Assembly: GCF_018739885.1 (NCBI RefSeq)
Contig: NZ_JADOES010000001.1
Span: 62,001 to 126,000 of the forward strand
Length of the DNA: 64,000 nucleotides
Direction of reading: 5' to 3'
From: Leptothoe spongobia TAU-MAC 1115
GTDB lineage: Bacteria > Cyanobacteriota > Cyanobacteriia > Phormidesmidales > Phormidesmidaceae
The notes beneath the pieces are model-generated. The model was given only the letters and a program-made list of their open reading frames with translations, was not told where the DNA came from and did not search any database. The position numbers and the translations under genes were made by a program. This document shows, piece by piece, positions 10,022 to 20,037 of this stretch (the stretch's first letter is position 1; every line of letters starts with the position of its first letter).

Positions 10022-10222
10022 CTCAAATCCTCTTAATATGGCATCAAGTCCTATAGGTAAAGGGTTGAGGGATATATAAGCAACCCTTAAAGGACGTGGG
10101 GATGTCACAAGCACCCACACATAGGATGGCCGTAATCACCATCAGGTAGGATTTTGGCTTGTACTTTATGATAAATAGACTTTCGTTTTTTTACAATCTG
10201 TCACGTACTTCTCAGATTCAGA

Positions 10223-10265
10223 AAAATCGCTAAACCCCCTTTCATGAAAGAGATTAAGCGATTTT
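10223..10265. repeat. Inverted repeat upstream of psbD
   Basis: Outer arms AAAATCGCT (10223-10231) and AGCGATTTT (10257-10265) enclose the perfect palindrome CTTTCATGAAAG. Together they can form a long stem with a small bulge. Followed by an A-rich stretch. It could be a terminator of an unseen small RNA or a leader structure of psbD; there is no direct evidence for either. Confidence 0.45.
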
Positions 10266-10528
10266 ATCAAAAAATGGAGTGAAGATTTGTGTCGATTTTG
10301 ATGGGTATTTACCCTTGTTTGCATACGTTTTGTACTTTTTGGAAAACATAAAGACACAATAAATGCATCGAAAATGCATCGCATTTTATAGTTTTTGTTC
10401 AAATATCTTCGATAGGGTACAGAGTGAGTCGTAAAATGTTGACCATGTCCATGTCGTCGACGGTAGCTATTTAGTCAACGCCTTCATATATCAGAACACT
10501 TCGCTCAGAATGATACGCTGTATAGATG

Positions 10529-10557
10529 AGTAGTTTCAGATGGTTGGTTAAACTACT
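10529..10557 (+). promoter_or_regulatory. Leader hairpin upstream of petH
   Basis: Arms AGTAGTTT (10529-10536) and AAACTACT (10550-10557) pair perfectly around a 13-base loop, 35 bases before the petH start. In Synechocystis a structured petH leader decides which FNR isoform is made, so this hairpin may play a similar part. That is inference. Confidence 0.4.
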
Positions 10558-10571
10558 TTCTGAAGGGTTAG

Positions 10572-11789
<1,218 letters not shown>

Positions 11790-11831
11790 GTTTTACTGAC
11801 CTGGTCTGTCACGATGTCAATTACATAATAT

Positions 11832-11870
11832 GTAAAAGCCAGGTGAATCTTCGGGTTCCCTGGCTTTTAC
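11832..11870 (+). terminator. Terminator after petH
   Basis: Perfect 12-bp arms GTAAAAGCCAGG (11832-11843) and CCTGGCTTTTAC (11859-11870) around a 15-base loop that contains a further GAA/TTC pairing. It lies about 40 bases after the petH stop, with TTTT in the right arm. Confidence 0.8.
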
Positions 11871-11903
11871 AATGAGCTGTGGTAAATCGATTGGGATAGC
11901 ACA

Positions 11904-13217
11904 TTGGTTTTTAAGGTTGGATTATTAGGCTTGGGCACGGTAGGCACAGGCACAGCTAAAATTTTGTTGGACGCTGCCCAGCGTCATCCGTTGCTAGAGA
12001 CCTTAGAGATCCATAGGGTGGGTGTACGCTCTTTGGATAAGCCTCGTGCTGTGGATTTACCAGAGGATTGTTTGACAACTGATCTCGAAGCAATTGTTAC
12101 CGATCCTGATATTGATATTGTGATCGAAGTTATTGGTGGGTTAGAGCCTGCTCGTTCGCTGCTGTTAGAGGCGATTGAGGATGGTAAGCACGTAGTCACT
12201 GCTAATAAAGCTGTTATCTCTCGCTATGGAAATGAGATTGCGGCTGCGGCCAAAAAAGCTGGAGTCTATGTGCTCTATGAAGCAGCTGTCGGCGGTGGTA
12301 TTCCTATCATTCAGCCGTTGCAACAGGCTCTAGGTGTCAACCGGATTGAGACGGTCACCGGCATTATTAATGGCACCACCAACTATATATTGACCCGCAT
12401 GCAGGCGGAGGGTGGAGACTTCGGACCCATCCTGACCGATGCTCAGGCCTTAGGTTATGCCGAGGCTGATCCAACCGCTGATGTCGATGGCCTAGATGCA
12501 GCCGATAAGATTGCTATTTTGGCATCGATTGCGTTTGGTGGAAAAATCCGTCGCGAGGATGTTTTTACTGAAGGTATTCGCAATGTGAGTGCCTCTGATG
12601 TTGACTATGCGAAAACCTTGGGGTTTGTGATCAAGCTGCTTGCGATCGCAAAACGGAATCCTCTCAATGCAGACAAGACAGACACTATCCAGCTGCGTGT
12701 TCATCCAACCCTTGTCCCTCTCAATCATCCTTTAGCTAATGTGAACGACGTTAACAATGCGGTTTTAGTCGAAGGCGATCCCATTGGTCAGGTTATGCTC
12801 TACGGTCCTGGTGCAGGTGAAGGACCGACAGCCAGCGCCATCGTATCGGATGTTATGGCCATTGCCGCCACACTGCACATGGAGTCTCCGGCAGAGGAAA
12901 AATTACCCAATCCTTTACTCAGCAATGCCTACAGCGACTATAAAACCATTAGCCCCATGGAGGAACTAGAAAGTCGTTTTTATCTGCGGCTAATGGTAAA
13001 GGATCAGCCAGGGGTAATTGGTCACCTGGGAGAAATTTTTGGCAATCACGAACTGAGTCTAGAGTCGATTGTACAGATCGGTCTGCAGGATAATCTTGCT
13101 GAACTCGTGATTGTTACCCATGAGGTTCAGGAAGGTGCATTCCAACAAGCCATCACTGCTTTGAAAGAGTCTGGCGATGTGGATTCAATTGCGAGTGTGT
13201 TACGAGTGTTGGGATAA
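11904..13217 (+). CDS. hom: Homoserine dehydrogenase
   Basis: Reduces aspartate semialdehyde to homoserine, the branch to threonine and methionine. The 437 residues contain the NAD-binding GLLGLGTVGTGTAKIL, the substrate region NGTTNYILTRM and EADPTADVDGLDAADK, and a C-terminal ACT domain (YLRLMVKDQPGVIGHLGEIF, about 355-437) for threonine feedback. The start is a TTG directly before VFKVGLLG; no better ATG is in frame. prmC follows after three bases, so the two are probably one operon. Confidence 0.95.
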   Translation: MVFKVGLLGLGTVGTGTAKILLDAAQRHPLLETLEIHRVGVRSLDKPRAVDLPEDCLTTDLEAIVTDPDIDIVIEVIGGLEPARSLLLEAIEDGKHVVTANKAVISRYGNEIAAAAKKAGVYVLYEAAVGGGIPIIQPLQQALGVNRIETVTGIINGTTNYILTRMQAEGGDFGPILTDAQALGYAEADPTADVDGLDAADKIAILASIAFGGKIRREDVFTEGIRNVSASDVDYAKTLGFVIKLLAIAKRNPLNADKTDTIQLRVHPTLVPLNHPLANVNDVNNAVLVEGDPIGQVMLYGPGAGEGPTASAIVSDVMAIAATLHMESPAEEKLPNPLLSNAYSDYKTISPMEELESRFYLRLMVKDQPGVIGHLGEIFGNHELSLESIVQIGLQDNLAELVIVTHEVQEGAFQQAITALKESGDVDSIASVLRVLG

Positions 13218-13220
13218 ATT

Positions 13221-14138
13221 TTGAGTTCTGAGGTGATCCCGGTATCGGGAGAAGTTCTGCATCATTGGCGATGTCAGGCCCAGACAGACGCCCAAAATGC
13301 TGATGTCCCTTTGTATGAAGTGGACTGGTTGTTGCAGGGGGTGAGTGCTCTGAGTCAGTCAGACCTCAGTCTGGGGTTATATCGTGATCGGCTAAATGTG
13401 CCATTACGGCAATCACTGGCTTGGTTAACTGAGCAATGGCAGCGTCGTTTAGTTGAACGAGTTCCGGTCCAGTATCTGGTGGGTGAAACACCTTGGCGAG
13501 ATTTGATGTTGACGGTGACGCCCGATGTGTTGATACCTCGACCTGAAACAGAGCTGATAGTGGATATTGTGCAGGCTTGGGCTGAGCAGCAGGAACTAAC
13601 CTCAGAGCCACAGGTTTGGGCAGATTTAGGGACTGGGAGTGGGGCAATAGCAATCTCACTGGCAAAAACATTTCCCCAATTCCACGTCCTAGCTGTCGAC
13701 ATTAGTGCCGCCGCCTTGGATGTAGCCCGTCAAAATGCTGAGCGCAATCAGGTGGAAAATATCCAGTTTTACCAAGGCAGTTGGTTTGACACTTTAGAAG
13801 ATTGGTATGGGCAGCTATGGGGCGTCATTGCCAATCCCCCTTACATTCCCAGTAATGTAATACTTGAGCTAGAGCCTGAAGTGATGAATCATGAACCGCA
13901 CCAGGCATTGGATGGTGGTCAGGACGGGTTAGACGATATTCGCCTGTTGATCGAGCAAGCGCCTAAATTTTTCCAGTCCGATGGTTTGTGGTTGACCGAA
14001 CATATGCAGGGCCAGGCCCAATCTATTGCAGCTTTATTGGCAGCTGAAGCAGTTTATACAGATATTCAGACTCACCAGGACCTAGCGGGTATCGAGCGAT
14101 TTGTCTCAGCAAGGTTATCGTGCTTGGACCAGTTGTGA
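13221..14138 (+). CDS. prmC: Release-factor glutamine N5-methyltransferase
   Basis: Methylates the GGQ glutamine of release factors RF1 and RF2. The 305 residues have a helical N-terminal domain, the RP-x-E-T-E motif (LIPRPETELIVD), the SAM site WADLGTGSGAIAISLA and the catalytic NPPY (VIANPPYIPS), then the usual DGLDDIR. The start is a TTG three bases after the hom stop, so it depends on hom transcription and maybe on translational coupling. Confidence 0.93.
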   Translation: MSSEVIPVSGEVLHHWRCQAQTDAQNADVPLYEVDWLLQGVSALSQSDLSLGLYRDRLNVPLRQSLAWLTEQWQRRLVERVPVQYLVGETPWRDLMLTVTPDVLIPRPETELIVDIVQAWAEQQELTSEPQVWADLGTGSGAIAISLAKTFPQFHVLAVDISAAALDVARQNAERNQVENIQFYQGSWFDTLEDWYGQLWGVIANPPYIPSNVILELEPEVMNHEPHQALDGGQDGLDDIRLLIEQAPKFFQSDGLWLTEHMQGQAQSIAALLAAEAVYTDIQTHQDLAGIERFVSARLSCLDQL

Positions 14139-14222
14139 CTACAGTCTGCATCATCGCTAGTGTTACCTAGTTCCCCGCTAGAATAGTTGAATCGCGGGCG
14201 ACCGCTTTTGTTCTACTAAGCT

Positions 14223-15464
14223 ATGGTTTCGTTAGCCCGTAAAAATTTACTCAAAGACCTGCCACGATTTTTGGTAGCCCAGGCAGGCATTATGTTTGCC
14301 GTTAGTTTGGTCACTATTCAAACCGGTATTCTCAAAGGCTTTACCCGTTCGACCACGCTGCTGATTGATAGCTCTGCTGCCGATATCTGGGTTGCTTCGG
14401 AAAATATTGTCAACTTTGAGCTAACAGAACCATTTCCCTATGTGCAGGTCCAGAGAGCACAGCAAATTGAAGGGGTGGCGTTAGCCGAAGCCCTCACGAT
14501 TGGTTCAGGGCGTTGGTATTCGGACGGTAAGCTCACCACACTGCGGGTATTTGGCTTTGACCCTAATGGACAGTTGTTTCGTCCTGGGAAGGTTTCTGAT
14601 ACTGCGATCAAGGCCTTAAATGCTCCCTATTCAGCCCTGATTGATCGCACTAACCAGCGTTCTTTCCGCATTGATGGGGTGGGGGATATGGCGCGGATTC
14701 GCCAGCTGCCCGTCATGGTGGTTGGGTTTGCCCGCGATACCCAATCATTGGTATCTAGCAAATTTGTATTTACCTCGTTAGTGAATGCCAATGCCTATAT
14801 CAGTTCTGGCTTTTCGTCGGGGTTGACCTGTCAGCTGGGCAATGGAGACATTACCTGTGTCAATGCCTATCAACGCGATGAAGATACGGGCAATGCTGAG
14901 GTGGTGGATCCAGAATCGTTGAATTCAGACTCGCCCGTGACCTATATTCTGGTTAAAGCGGCACCGGGGGAAGATGTACAACTCCTTAAGCAGCGGATAG
15001 AAAGTTCCTTGTCAGGGACAAAAACATTTACTAAAAATGAGCTGATCAACACCACCCAGTCCTATTGGCAAAATCGTACGGGTATTGGTTTTATCCTAGG
15101 TCTAGGGGCCATTGTTGGTGTGTTGGTGGGCATGGTGGTGGTGGCCCAAATTTTGTACACATCGGTTTCTGAGAATCTGCGCGAATTTGGCACTCTGAAG
15201 GCGATGGGGGCGTCAGATTGGGATATCTACAGTGTAATTTTGGAGCAGTCGTTGTGGATGGCGGTTTTGGGCTATTTGCCGGGGCTGTTGCTGTGTTGGA
15301 GTGTGGGAACTTGGACAGCTGCGACCCAGGGCATTGTGGTTCTGATCACGCCCATTAGTGCCGTTGGTGTTTTTGGGATTACGGTGGTGATGTGTGTGGG
15401 GTCTGCTGTTTTTGCAATTCAAAAAGTGACTCGTGTGGATCCCGGTATTGTATTTAAGGCTTAG
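14223..15464 (+). CDS. DevC-like ABC transporter permease
   Basis: 413-residue inner-membrane protein of the FtsX/MacB permease fold. One N-terminal transmembrane helix (FLVAQAGIMFAVSLVTIQTG) is followed by a large periplasmic domain (about 45-285). Three C-terminal helices then follow, the first starting GFILGLGAIVGVLVGMVVVAQ, with the cytoplasmic EFGTLKAMGAS contact in the loop after it. It pairs with the ATPase gene 50 bases downstream. DevBCA systems export glycolipids or other molecules with a membrane-fusion partner, but no devB-like gene is adjacent here. Substrate unknown. Confidence 0.85.
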   Translation: MVSLARKNLLKDLPRFLVAQAGIMFAVSLVTIQTGILKGFTRSTTLLIDSSAADIWVASENIVNFELTEPFPYVQVQRAQQIEGVALAEALTIGSGRWYSDGKLTTLRVFGFDPNGQLFRPGKVSDTAIKALNAPYSALIDRTNQRSFRIDGVGDMARIRQLPVMVVGFARDTQSLVSSKFVFTSLVNANAYISSGFSSGLTCQLGNGDITCVNAYQRDEDTGNAEVVDPESLNSDSPVTYILVKAAPGEDVQLLKQRIESSLSGTKTFTKNELINTTQSYWQNRTGIGFILGLGAIVGVLVGMVVVAQILYTSVSENLREFGTLKAMGASDWDIYSVILEQSLWMAVLGYLPGLLLCWSVGTWTAATQGIVVLITPISAVGVFGITVVMCVGSAVFAIQKVTRVDPGIVFKA

Positions 15465-15514
15465 CGTCCCTTGATGTAGATGAGCCCGTCTGTGAGGTGT
15501 GAGTTTAAGAATTA

Positions 15515-16213
15515 ATGGTTGCGATCGCAGCACAAAATATCCAAATGTCCTTTATGTCGGGCACCACTGAAACCAAGGTGCTCAAAGGCATTGATCTGGC
15601 TATTCCCTCAGGGCAAATCCGTCTAATGATGGGACCTTCAGGGTCTGGTAAAACGACGCTGCTATCGATTTTGGCGGGTATTTTGACCCCGACGGCAGGG
15701 CAGGTACAGCTGCTGGGTCAAGAAATAACAACGCTCTCCCGCAAAGAACTCACCGGCTTTCGCCGTGACCACATTGGCTTTATTTTTCAAAGCTTCAATC
15801 TGTTTCCAGCCCTTACTGCGCTAGAGAATATTGAGCTGGCTTTACAGCTCAAGGGCTATAAGGGGCCAGGTAATAAGGAACAGGCCTTTGATCTTTTAAA
15901 ACAAGTCGGTCTGGGCGATCGAGCTAATAATTTGCCTGCGGATCTATCCGGTGGTCAAAAGCAGCGGGTGGCCATTGCCCGTGCATTGGCGGGTGAGCCG
16001 GAACTGATCATGGCCGATGAACCGACAGCGGCGTTGGATTCTGCCACTGGTCATGATGTGATCGAGCTGATGCAGTACTTAGCGAAGAATAAGGGCTGCA
16101 CGGTGCTGATCATTACCCATGATCCACGGATTACAGATGCTGCGGATGAGATTACTTACCTGGAAGATGGCATTTTGGCCAAACAATCGAGTTTAGTTAG
16201 CGGATTTCATTGA
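15515..16213 (+). CDS. DevA-like ABC transporter ATPase
   Basis: 232 residues with all ABC motifs: Walker A GPSGSGKTT (about 38-46), Q loop FIFQSFNLFPALT, signature LSGGQKQRVAIARAL and Walker B ELIMADEPTAALD with the switch His in IITHD. This is the LolD/MacB/DevA subfamily, which powers FtsX-type permeases such as the gene just upstream. A HIP1 octamer sits inside the first codons. The lack of an adjacent membrane-fusion gene is noted under the permease. Confidence 0.92.
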   Translation: MVAIAAQNIQMSFMSGTTETKVLKGIDLAIPSGQIRLMMGPSGSGKTTLLSILAGILTPTAGQVQLLGQEITTLSRKELTGFRRDHIGFIFQSFNLFPALTALENIELALQLKGYKGPGNKEQAFDLLKQVGLGDRANNLPADLSGGQKQRVAIARALAGEPELIMADEPTAALDSATGHDVIELMQYLAKNKGCTVLIITHDPRITDAADEITYLEDGILAKQSSLVSGFH

Positions 16214-16223
16214 GGCGGCGGCG

Positions 16224-16847
16224 ATGACTGCCACCCTAATTCAGAGTCCTGACAGGGTCGTTTTACAAAATATTAGCTGGCAAAGTTATCAGGGCCTGAT
16301 TCGTGACTTTGCCCAGGAACCTGCTATTCGGCTCACTTATGACCATGGTGCTCTTGAGATTCGTATGCCGCTAGATCCCCATGAACCGTTTAAGAAGCTG
16401 ATTGGTCGGTTACTTGAAGCAGTGACTGAAGAGCTAAATTTGGAAATTCGTAGTTTGGGTTCTAGAATCTGTGATCGAGAAGATCTCATAAATGGGTTAG
16501 AACCGGATCAGTGTTACTACATTCAAAATGAGCCTCAAGTTCGTGGCATTGAGGAGATCGATTTAACTCAATTACCACCACCAGATTTAGCAGTTGAAAT
16601 CGATATTACAAGCAGTTCTCTGAACCGATTTTCTATTTATCAAACGCTGGGAGTTCCAGAAATCTGGCGTTACGATGGCAACCGCTTAGAAATATATGTC
16701 CTACAGGGCGATGAGTACATTATTCAATCTAGTAGCCGAGCGTTACCTTTATTAGCAACAGATATTTTGCGATTTCTTATCCCTCGCCAAACCCTGAGTG
16801 AGAATGCCTTAGTCAAGCAATTTCGTCAGTGGATTAGAAAACAGTAG
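16224..16847 (+). CDS. Uma2-family (DUF820) protein
   Basis: 207 residues. It shows the Uma2 layout, a PD-(D/E)XK-like nuclease fold very expanded in cyanobacteria: YEGL-type start (SWQSYQGLIRDF), acidic PPPDLAVEIDITSSS and the late YQTLGVPEIWRYDGNRLEIY. The usual Lys after the Ser run is not obvious (SLNRFSIY), so activity is uncertain. It starts ten bases after the ABC ATPase, perhaps by chance of insertion. Biological role unknown for the family. Confidence 0.85.
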   Translation: MTATLIQSPDRVVLQNISWQSYQGLIRDFAQEPAIRLTYDHGALEIRMPLDPHEPFKKLIGRLLEAVTEELNLEIRSLGSRICDREDLINGLEPDQCYYIQNEPQVRGIEEIDLTQLPPPDLAVEIDITSSSLNRFSIYQTLGVPEIWRYDGNRLEIYVLQGDEYIIQSSSRALPLLATDILRFLIPRQTLSENALVKQFRQWIRKQ

Positions 16848-16934
16848 AAGCTATCTTTCAAAAATGTCAGCGATGGTTACTTTAGCTGTAAATTCTGGCT
16901 AGTTTCGAGATGTTTTGTAAATAACCATGACACC

Positions 16935-17684
16935 ATGACACGTAAAGAACATGGAATATGTAAACTTTGCCTCAAAGAAAGCAAACTATGTTATTCACAT
17001 ATTCTGTCAGAATTTCTTTATAAAGAAATGTATGAGGATCAACGATTTGCATTGAAGCAATCTGGGCATAAACAAAAAAAACAACAAAAGGGTATTCGTG
17101 AATATTTACTATGTGGAGAATGCGAGAAAAAACTTAGCAAGTATGAGTCTCATGCTTCAAGAATTTTAAAGAATAAGTGTGACTGGCCATCGCCAGAACA
17201 TTCAGGCTATTTCACACTTAAAGCCTTCAATTATCAATTTTTAAAGGGTTTCTTCTTATCAATTCTCTGGCGTTCTAGTGTTTCAAAAAACCAGTTGTTT
17301 GATCAAGTTAATCTTGGAGGGAATGAAGAAGATATACGTTTGCGTTTATTAGGCGAAGATTTTGGAGGGCCCAGAAATTATCCTGTTTGTATGTTTACTT
17401 TGGAAGATAACCCGCTTAGTTTTTATGATGAGAAATATACATTAGGGAATTTTCACTTTATCCAGCCACCGGTAAGAAAAAGAGTCGAGAAAAATTGGGC
17501 ATATATTTATGTCTATATGGGCTTTAAGGTTTTACAGTTCTCTTCATTTAGAGTTTCTTTATCCGAAAAATTCGATAATATTTATCTACAGCCAGATTGC
17601 TGGAGGATTGGACTACTCACAAAAGAAAATAATCCACAAACATACATTGATTTTGCTGAGAATGTTAAAAGAATTTTCAGCTAG
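16935..17684 (+). CDS. Unknown AT-rich protein with HNH-like Cys/His head
   Basis: 249 residues, visibly more AT-rich than its neighbours. The N-terminus has CKLCLKESKLCYSHILSEF, then LLCGECEKKLSKYESHA about 40 residues on: two CxxC pairs and an SH motif, arranged like the treble-clef zinc fold of HNH-type nucleases. The remainder (WRSSVS, FHFIQPP, FRVSLSEKF) gives no known domain. It lies in a small accessory patch between Uma2 and a broken epimerase copy, which suggests transfer. Function unknown; a mobile or defence gene is possible. Confidence 0.6.
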   Translation: MTRKEHGICKLCLKESKLCYSHILSEFLYKEMYEDQRFALKQSGHKQKKQQKGIREYLLCGECEKKLSKYESHASRILKNKCDWPSPEHSGYFTLKAFNYQFLKGFFLSILWRSSVSKNQLFDQVNLGGNEEDIRLRLLGEDFGGPRNYPVCMFTLEDNPLSFYDEKYTLGNFHFIQPPVRKRVEKNWAYIYVYMGFKVLQFSSFRVSLSEKFDNIYLQPDCWRIGLLTKENNPQTYIDFAENVKRIFS

Positions 17685-17839
17685 TTGTAGCTTAATATCC
17701 TAAAAATCGTTCAATTAAGTGAGCATTGGATGGACTTGCTTATGTACCTCGTCCAACAGTGAAATGACTGCGGTGATAGCAGATGCTTTAGTTGGTCAAA
17801 CCCAACTCCACGGAAGTCGCTGGCATAAATATCGGTTTA

Positions 17840-18228
17840 CTAACTAACTGTCTGTAGTTCTTTAACGATACCTGTCAAAATTTCAGGCGCTAAGCGAGGC
17901 CGCCAACCAAGGTCTCGCATGGCCTTTTCACCACTGATGCGTACACAGCGGTCATATATATAGTGGACCAGTTCATTATTGAGGGGAGCATTCCAGAAAA
18001 AGAGCTTGCCAATGGGGTCTAGGATGTTACCAATGAGTCTGACCAATGGTTGAGGAGCATCCGCTGGAGCTTTTACCCCGGCTGCCTCCCCTAGAATTTT
18101 GAACATTTCGCCAATGGATAGCTCCCCGGCAGAGATGATGAAATGTTCGCCGGAGGGGGCTTTTTCGGCAGCAAGTACCATGGCCTGGACGAGATCGTCT
18201 ACGTGGACGATGCCGGTGATGCGATCTC
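17840..18228 (-). pseudogene. 3' fragment of a duplicated SDR/epimerase gene
   Basis: The last about 125 codons of an extended-SDR gene, matching the C-terminal third of the intact gene at 18940-19911 with about 85-87 % identical residues by eye. The match stops at 18228, inside GCGATC, where the intact copy reads GCGATCGC. No N-terminal NAD-binding part exists upstream, so the piece cannot encode a working enzyme. The zinc-finger gene lies between fragment and intact copy. Confidence 0.85.
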
Positions 18229-18344
18229 ACTTATGACTGCTGCGTCCGTAAAGTTAGACGTCAATTGTGATGGTACTTGATAGATAGAATTGCCTATGAC
18301 TTCAGCAGTTTGGGCATTTTGGGATTAAACGCTTACAAAAAAGT

Positions 18345-18920
18345 ATGACCATGAAATGTCCCGTCTGTAGTGATTCATCTCTTCACATCACAAGTTTAGA
18401 GTCTCGCCTAAATGCATCATGCTGTTCAGACTGCCAAGGGCAATGGATCTCCGCTAATGATTACTGGACATGGCTAAAGCACCATGGCGAAACTCTACCT
18501 GAGAAAGAGCCTGATGAACTTCCCATTCAGGCTGATGATGTGCAACGAGCTAAGCTCTGTCCAGAATGTAAGCGCATCATGCTCCGTTATAAGGTGGGTC
18601 ATAGCCTGGATTTTAGGCTGGACCAATGTGGCAGCTGTAATGGCGTATGGTTTGATGCCAATGAATGGGAAGCCCTCAAGCAGCGAAACCTGCATGATGA
18701 GGTTCACCTAATCTTTTCGGCTCCCTGGCAGTCTCAAGTGCGTAAGGATGAAGCGCGTAAGCTACTGGAAGCTATATACACCGAAGCGTTTAGTGATGAC
18801 TATGGCAAGATCAAAGAAATCAAATCATGGATAGAAAATCATCCTGAGCAGGAGAAGATTCTCAACTATCTGAGTAATGAGGATCCCTACGAGATCGGCG
18901 CGTCAAACTCGGCTAATTAA
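18345..18920 (+). CDS. Double TFIIB-type zinc-ribbon protein
   Basis: 191 residues. Two zinc ribbons are visible: CPVCxxxxL...CSDCQGQWI (about 5-37) and CPECKRIMLRYKVG...LDQCGSCNGVWFDANEWEAL (about 72-112). The second is a full zf-TFIIB domain, as in small proteins usually annotated transcription-factor zinc-finger. The rest is helical and charged, with no other domain. It sits between the two copies of the epimerase sequence. The first ATG (MTM) is taken; one two codons later is equally possible. Confidence 0.8.
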   Translation: MTMKCPVCSDSSLHITSLESRLNASCCSDCQGQWISANDYWTWLKHHGETLPEKEPDELPIQADDVQRAKLCPECKRIMLRYKVGHSLDFRLDQCGSCNGVWFDANEWEALKQRNLHDEVHLIFSAPWQSQVRKDEARKLLEAIYTEAFSDDYGKIKEIKSWIENHPEQEKILNYLSNEDPYEIGASNSAN

Positions 18921-18939
18921 TTTGTATCCCATTTCGTCA

Positions 18940-19911
18940 CTAAGAAACCCGGAGTTCTTTGACAATTCCGGTCAAAATTTCTGGTATGGAACGGGGCTGC
19001 CAGCCTAGGTCTCGCCTAGCTTTTTCACCACTAATGCGAACACAGCGGTCATAAATGTAGTGAACTAGCTCATTGTTCAGGGGCGCGTTCCAAGAAAATG
19101 CTTTGCCGATGGGGTCCAGGAGCCCCCCAATCAGTCTAACCAGAGACTTCGGAGCATCCACCGGCGCTTTAACACCGGCTGCATCGCCCAGGATATTAAA
19201 CATTTCGCCGATGGATAATTCCCCGGCAGAGATGATGAAATGTTCGCCAGAGGGTGCTTTTTCCGCTGCCAGTAACATGGCTTGGACGAGGTCGTCGACG
19301 TGGACGATGCCAGTGATGCGATCGCATCCCGGCCAAATCGGTAACCTTCCCTGCAAAAACAATTTAATCACCGGCCCAAAGTGCGGATCATCCGCCCCAA
19401 AAATCCCACCCGACATTAAGCTTACCGCTGAAAACCCATCAGCCACATGCTGATTCACCAGCTGCTGCGCCTTGAACTTTGTCTCATCATAGGCTGAGGA
19501 AAATCCTTCCTGGGTACGCTGATAAGTTTCATCGATCACCTTGCCCGCCGTATCACCATAGATACCGATGGTGCTGCAATAGACTAGCTTGGGCGGATTA
19601 GGCTGTGCCCTGATTGCCGTCAATACCGTACGCGTTCCCTCCACATTCACCCGCTCCATGCGGGCCGCATCCACAATGCCCAAGTCCACGCAGGCCGCGA
19701 TGTGAAACACCACATCTACATCTGCCATCGCCTGGTTTAAAGCATCTGCATTGGTAATATCGCCATACACCAACTGCACATCTAGATCGGCCAACCGCGA
19801 CAAGTCACTGGTGCGGCGCACTAAACCGACCACATCATTGCCTTGGGCAACCAATAGCTGAACCAGGTGGGATCCCGTGAAACCGTTTGCCCCTGTAACC
19901 AGTGCTTTCAT
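18940..19911 (-). CDS. NAD-dependent epimerase/dehydratase; CerR candidate
   Basis: 323-residue extended short-chain dehydrogenase. It has the nucleotide motif TGANGFTGSHLV, the downstream DVDVVFHIAA and the active-site Ser/Thr of VYCSTIGIYG with YDETK (YxxxK). Many such enzymes act on sugar nucleotides, steroids or dihydroflavonols. In Caulobacter a member (CerR) reduces 3-oxo-ceramide, and the neighbourhood here (GNAT acyltransferase, alpha-oxoamine synthase) makes that role plausible. It is transcribed leftward, separated from the others by the oppositely oriented desaturase. A degenerate 3' copy lies at 17840-18228. Confidence 0.7.
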   Translation of the reverse strand: MKALVTGANGFTGSHLVQLLVAQGNDVVGLVRRTSDLSRLADLDVQLVYGDITNADALNQAMADVDVVFHIAACVDLGIVDAARMERVNVEGTRTVLTAIRAQPNPPKLVYCSTIGIYGDTAGKVIDETYQRTQEGFSSAYDETKFKAQQLVNQHVADGFSAVSLMSGGIFGADDPHFGPVIKLFLQGRLPIWPGCDRITGIVHVDDLVQAMLLAAEKAPSGEHFIISAGELSIGEMFNILGDAAGVKAPVDAPKSLVRLIGGLLDPIGKAFSWNAPLNNELVHYIYDRCVRISGEKARRDLGWQPRSIPEILTGIVKELRVS

Positions 19912-20037
19912 CCGTTTCTCCCATAGTCCCAGGCTGTATCGTAGCGGAAATCAGGGAGCGGCTGAATTTGTAACTAAAAATCGTCTTTAAAGAAAAAGCA
20001 ACTTAAGATGTAGATACTTTAAGAGCCGCTTCTTTGG

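Noticed and set aside
9218..10079. Several rightward frames opposite psbD
   Set aside because: They are on the complementary strand of a highly expressed conserved gene and have no independent signal. Typical shadow frames of GC-biased coding.
10166..10402. Leftward 78-codon frame between psbD and petH
   Set aside because: AT-rich, Lys/Phe-heavy, no motif, no ribosome site, and it contains the inverted repeat at 10223-10265. It is more likely spacer than a gene.
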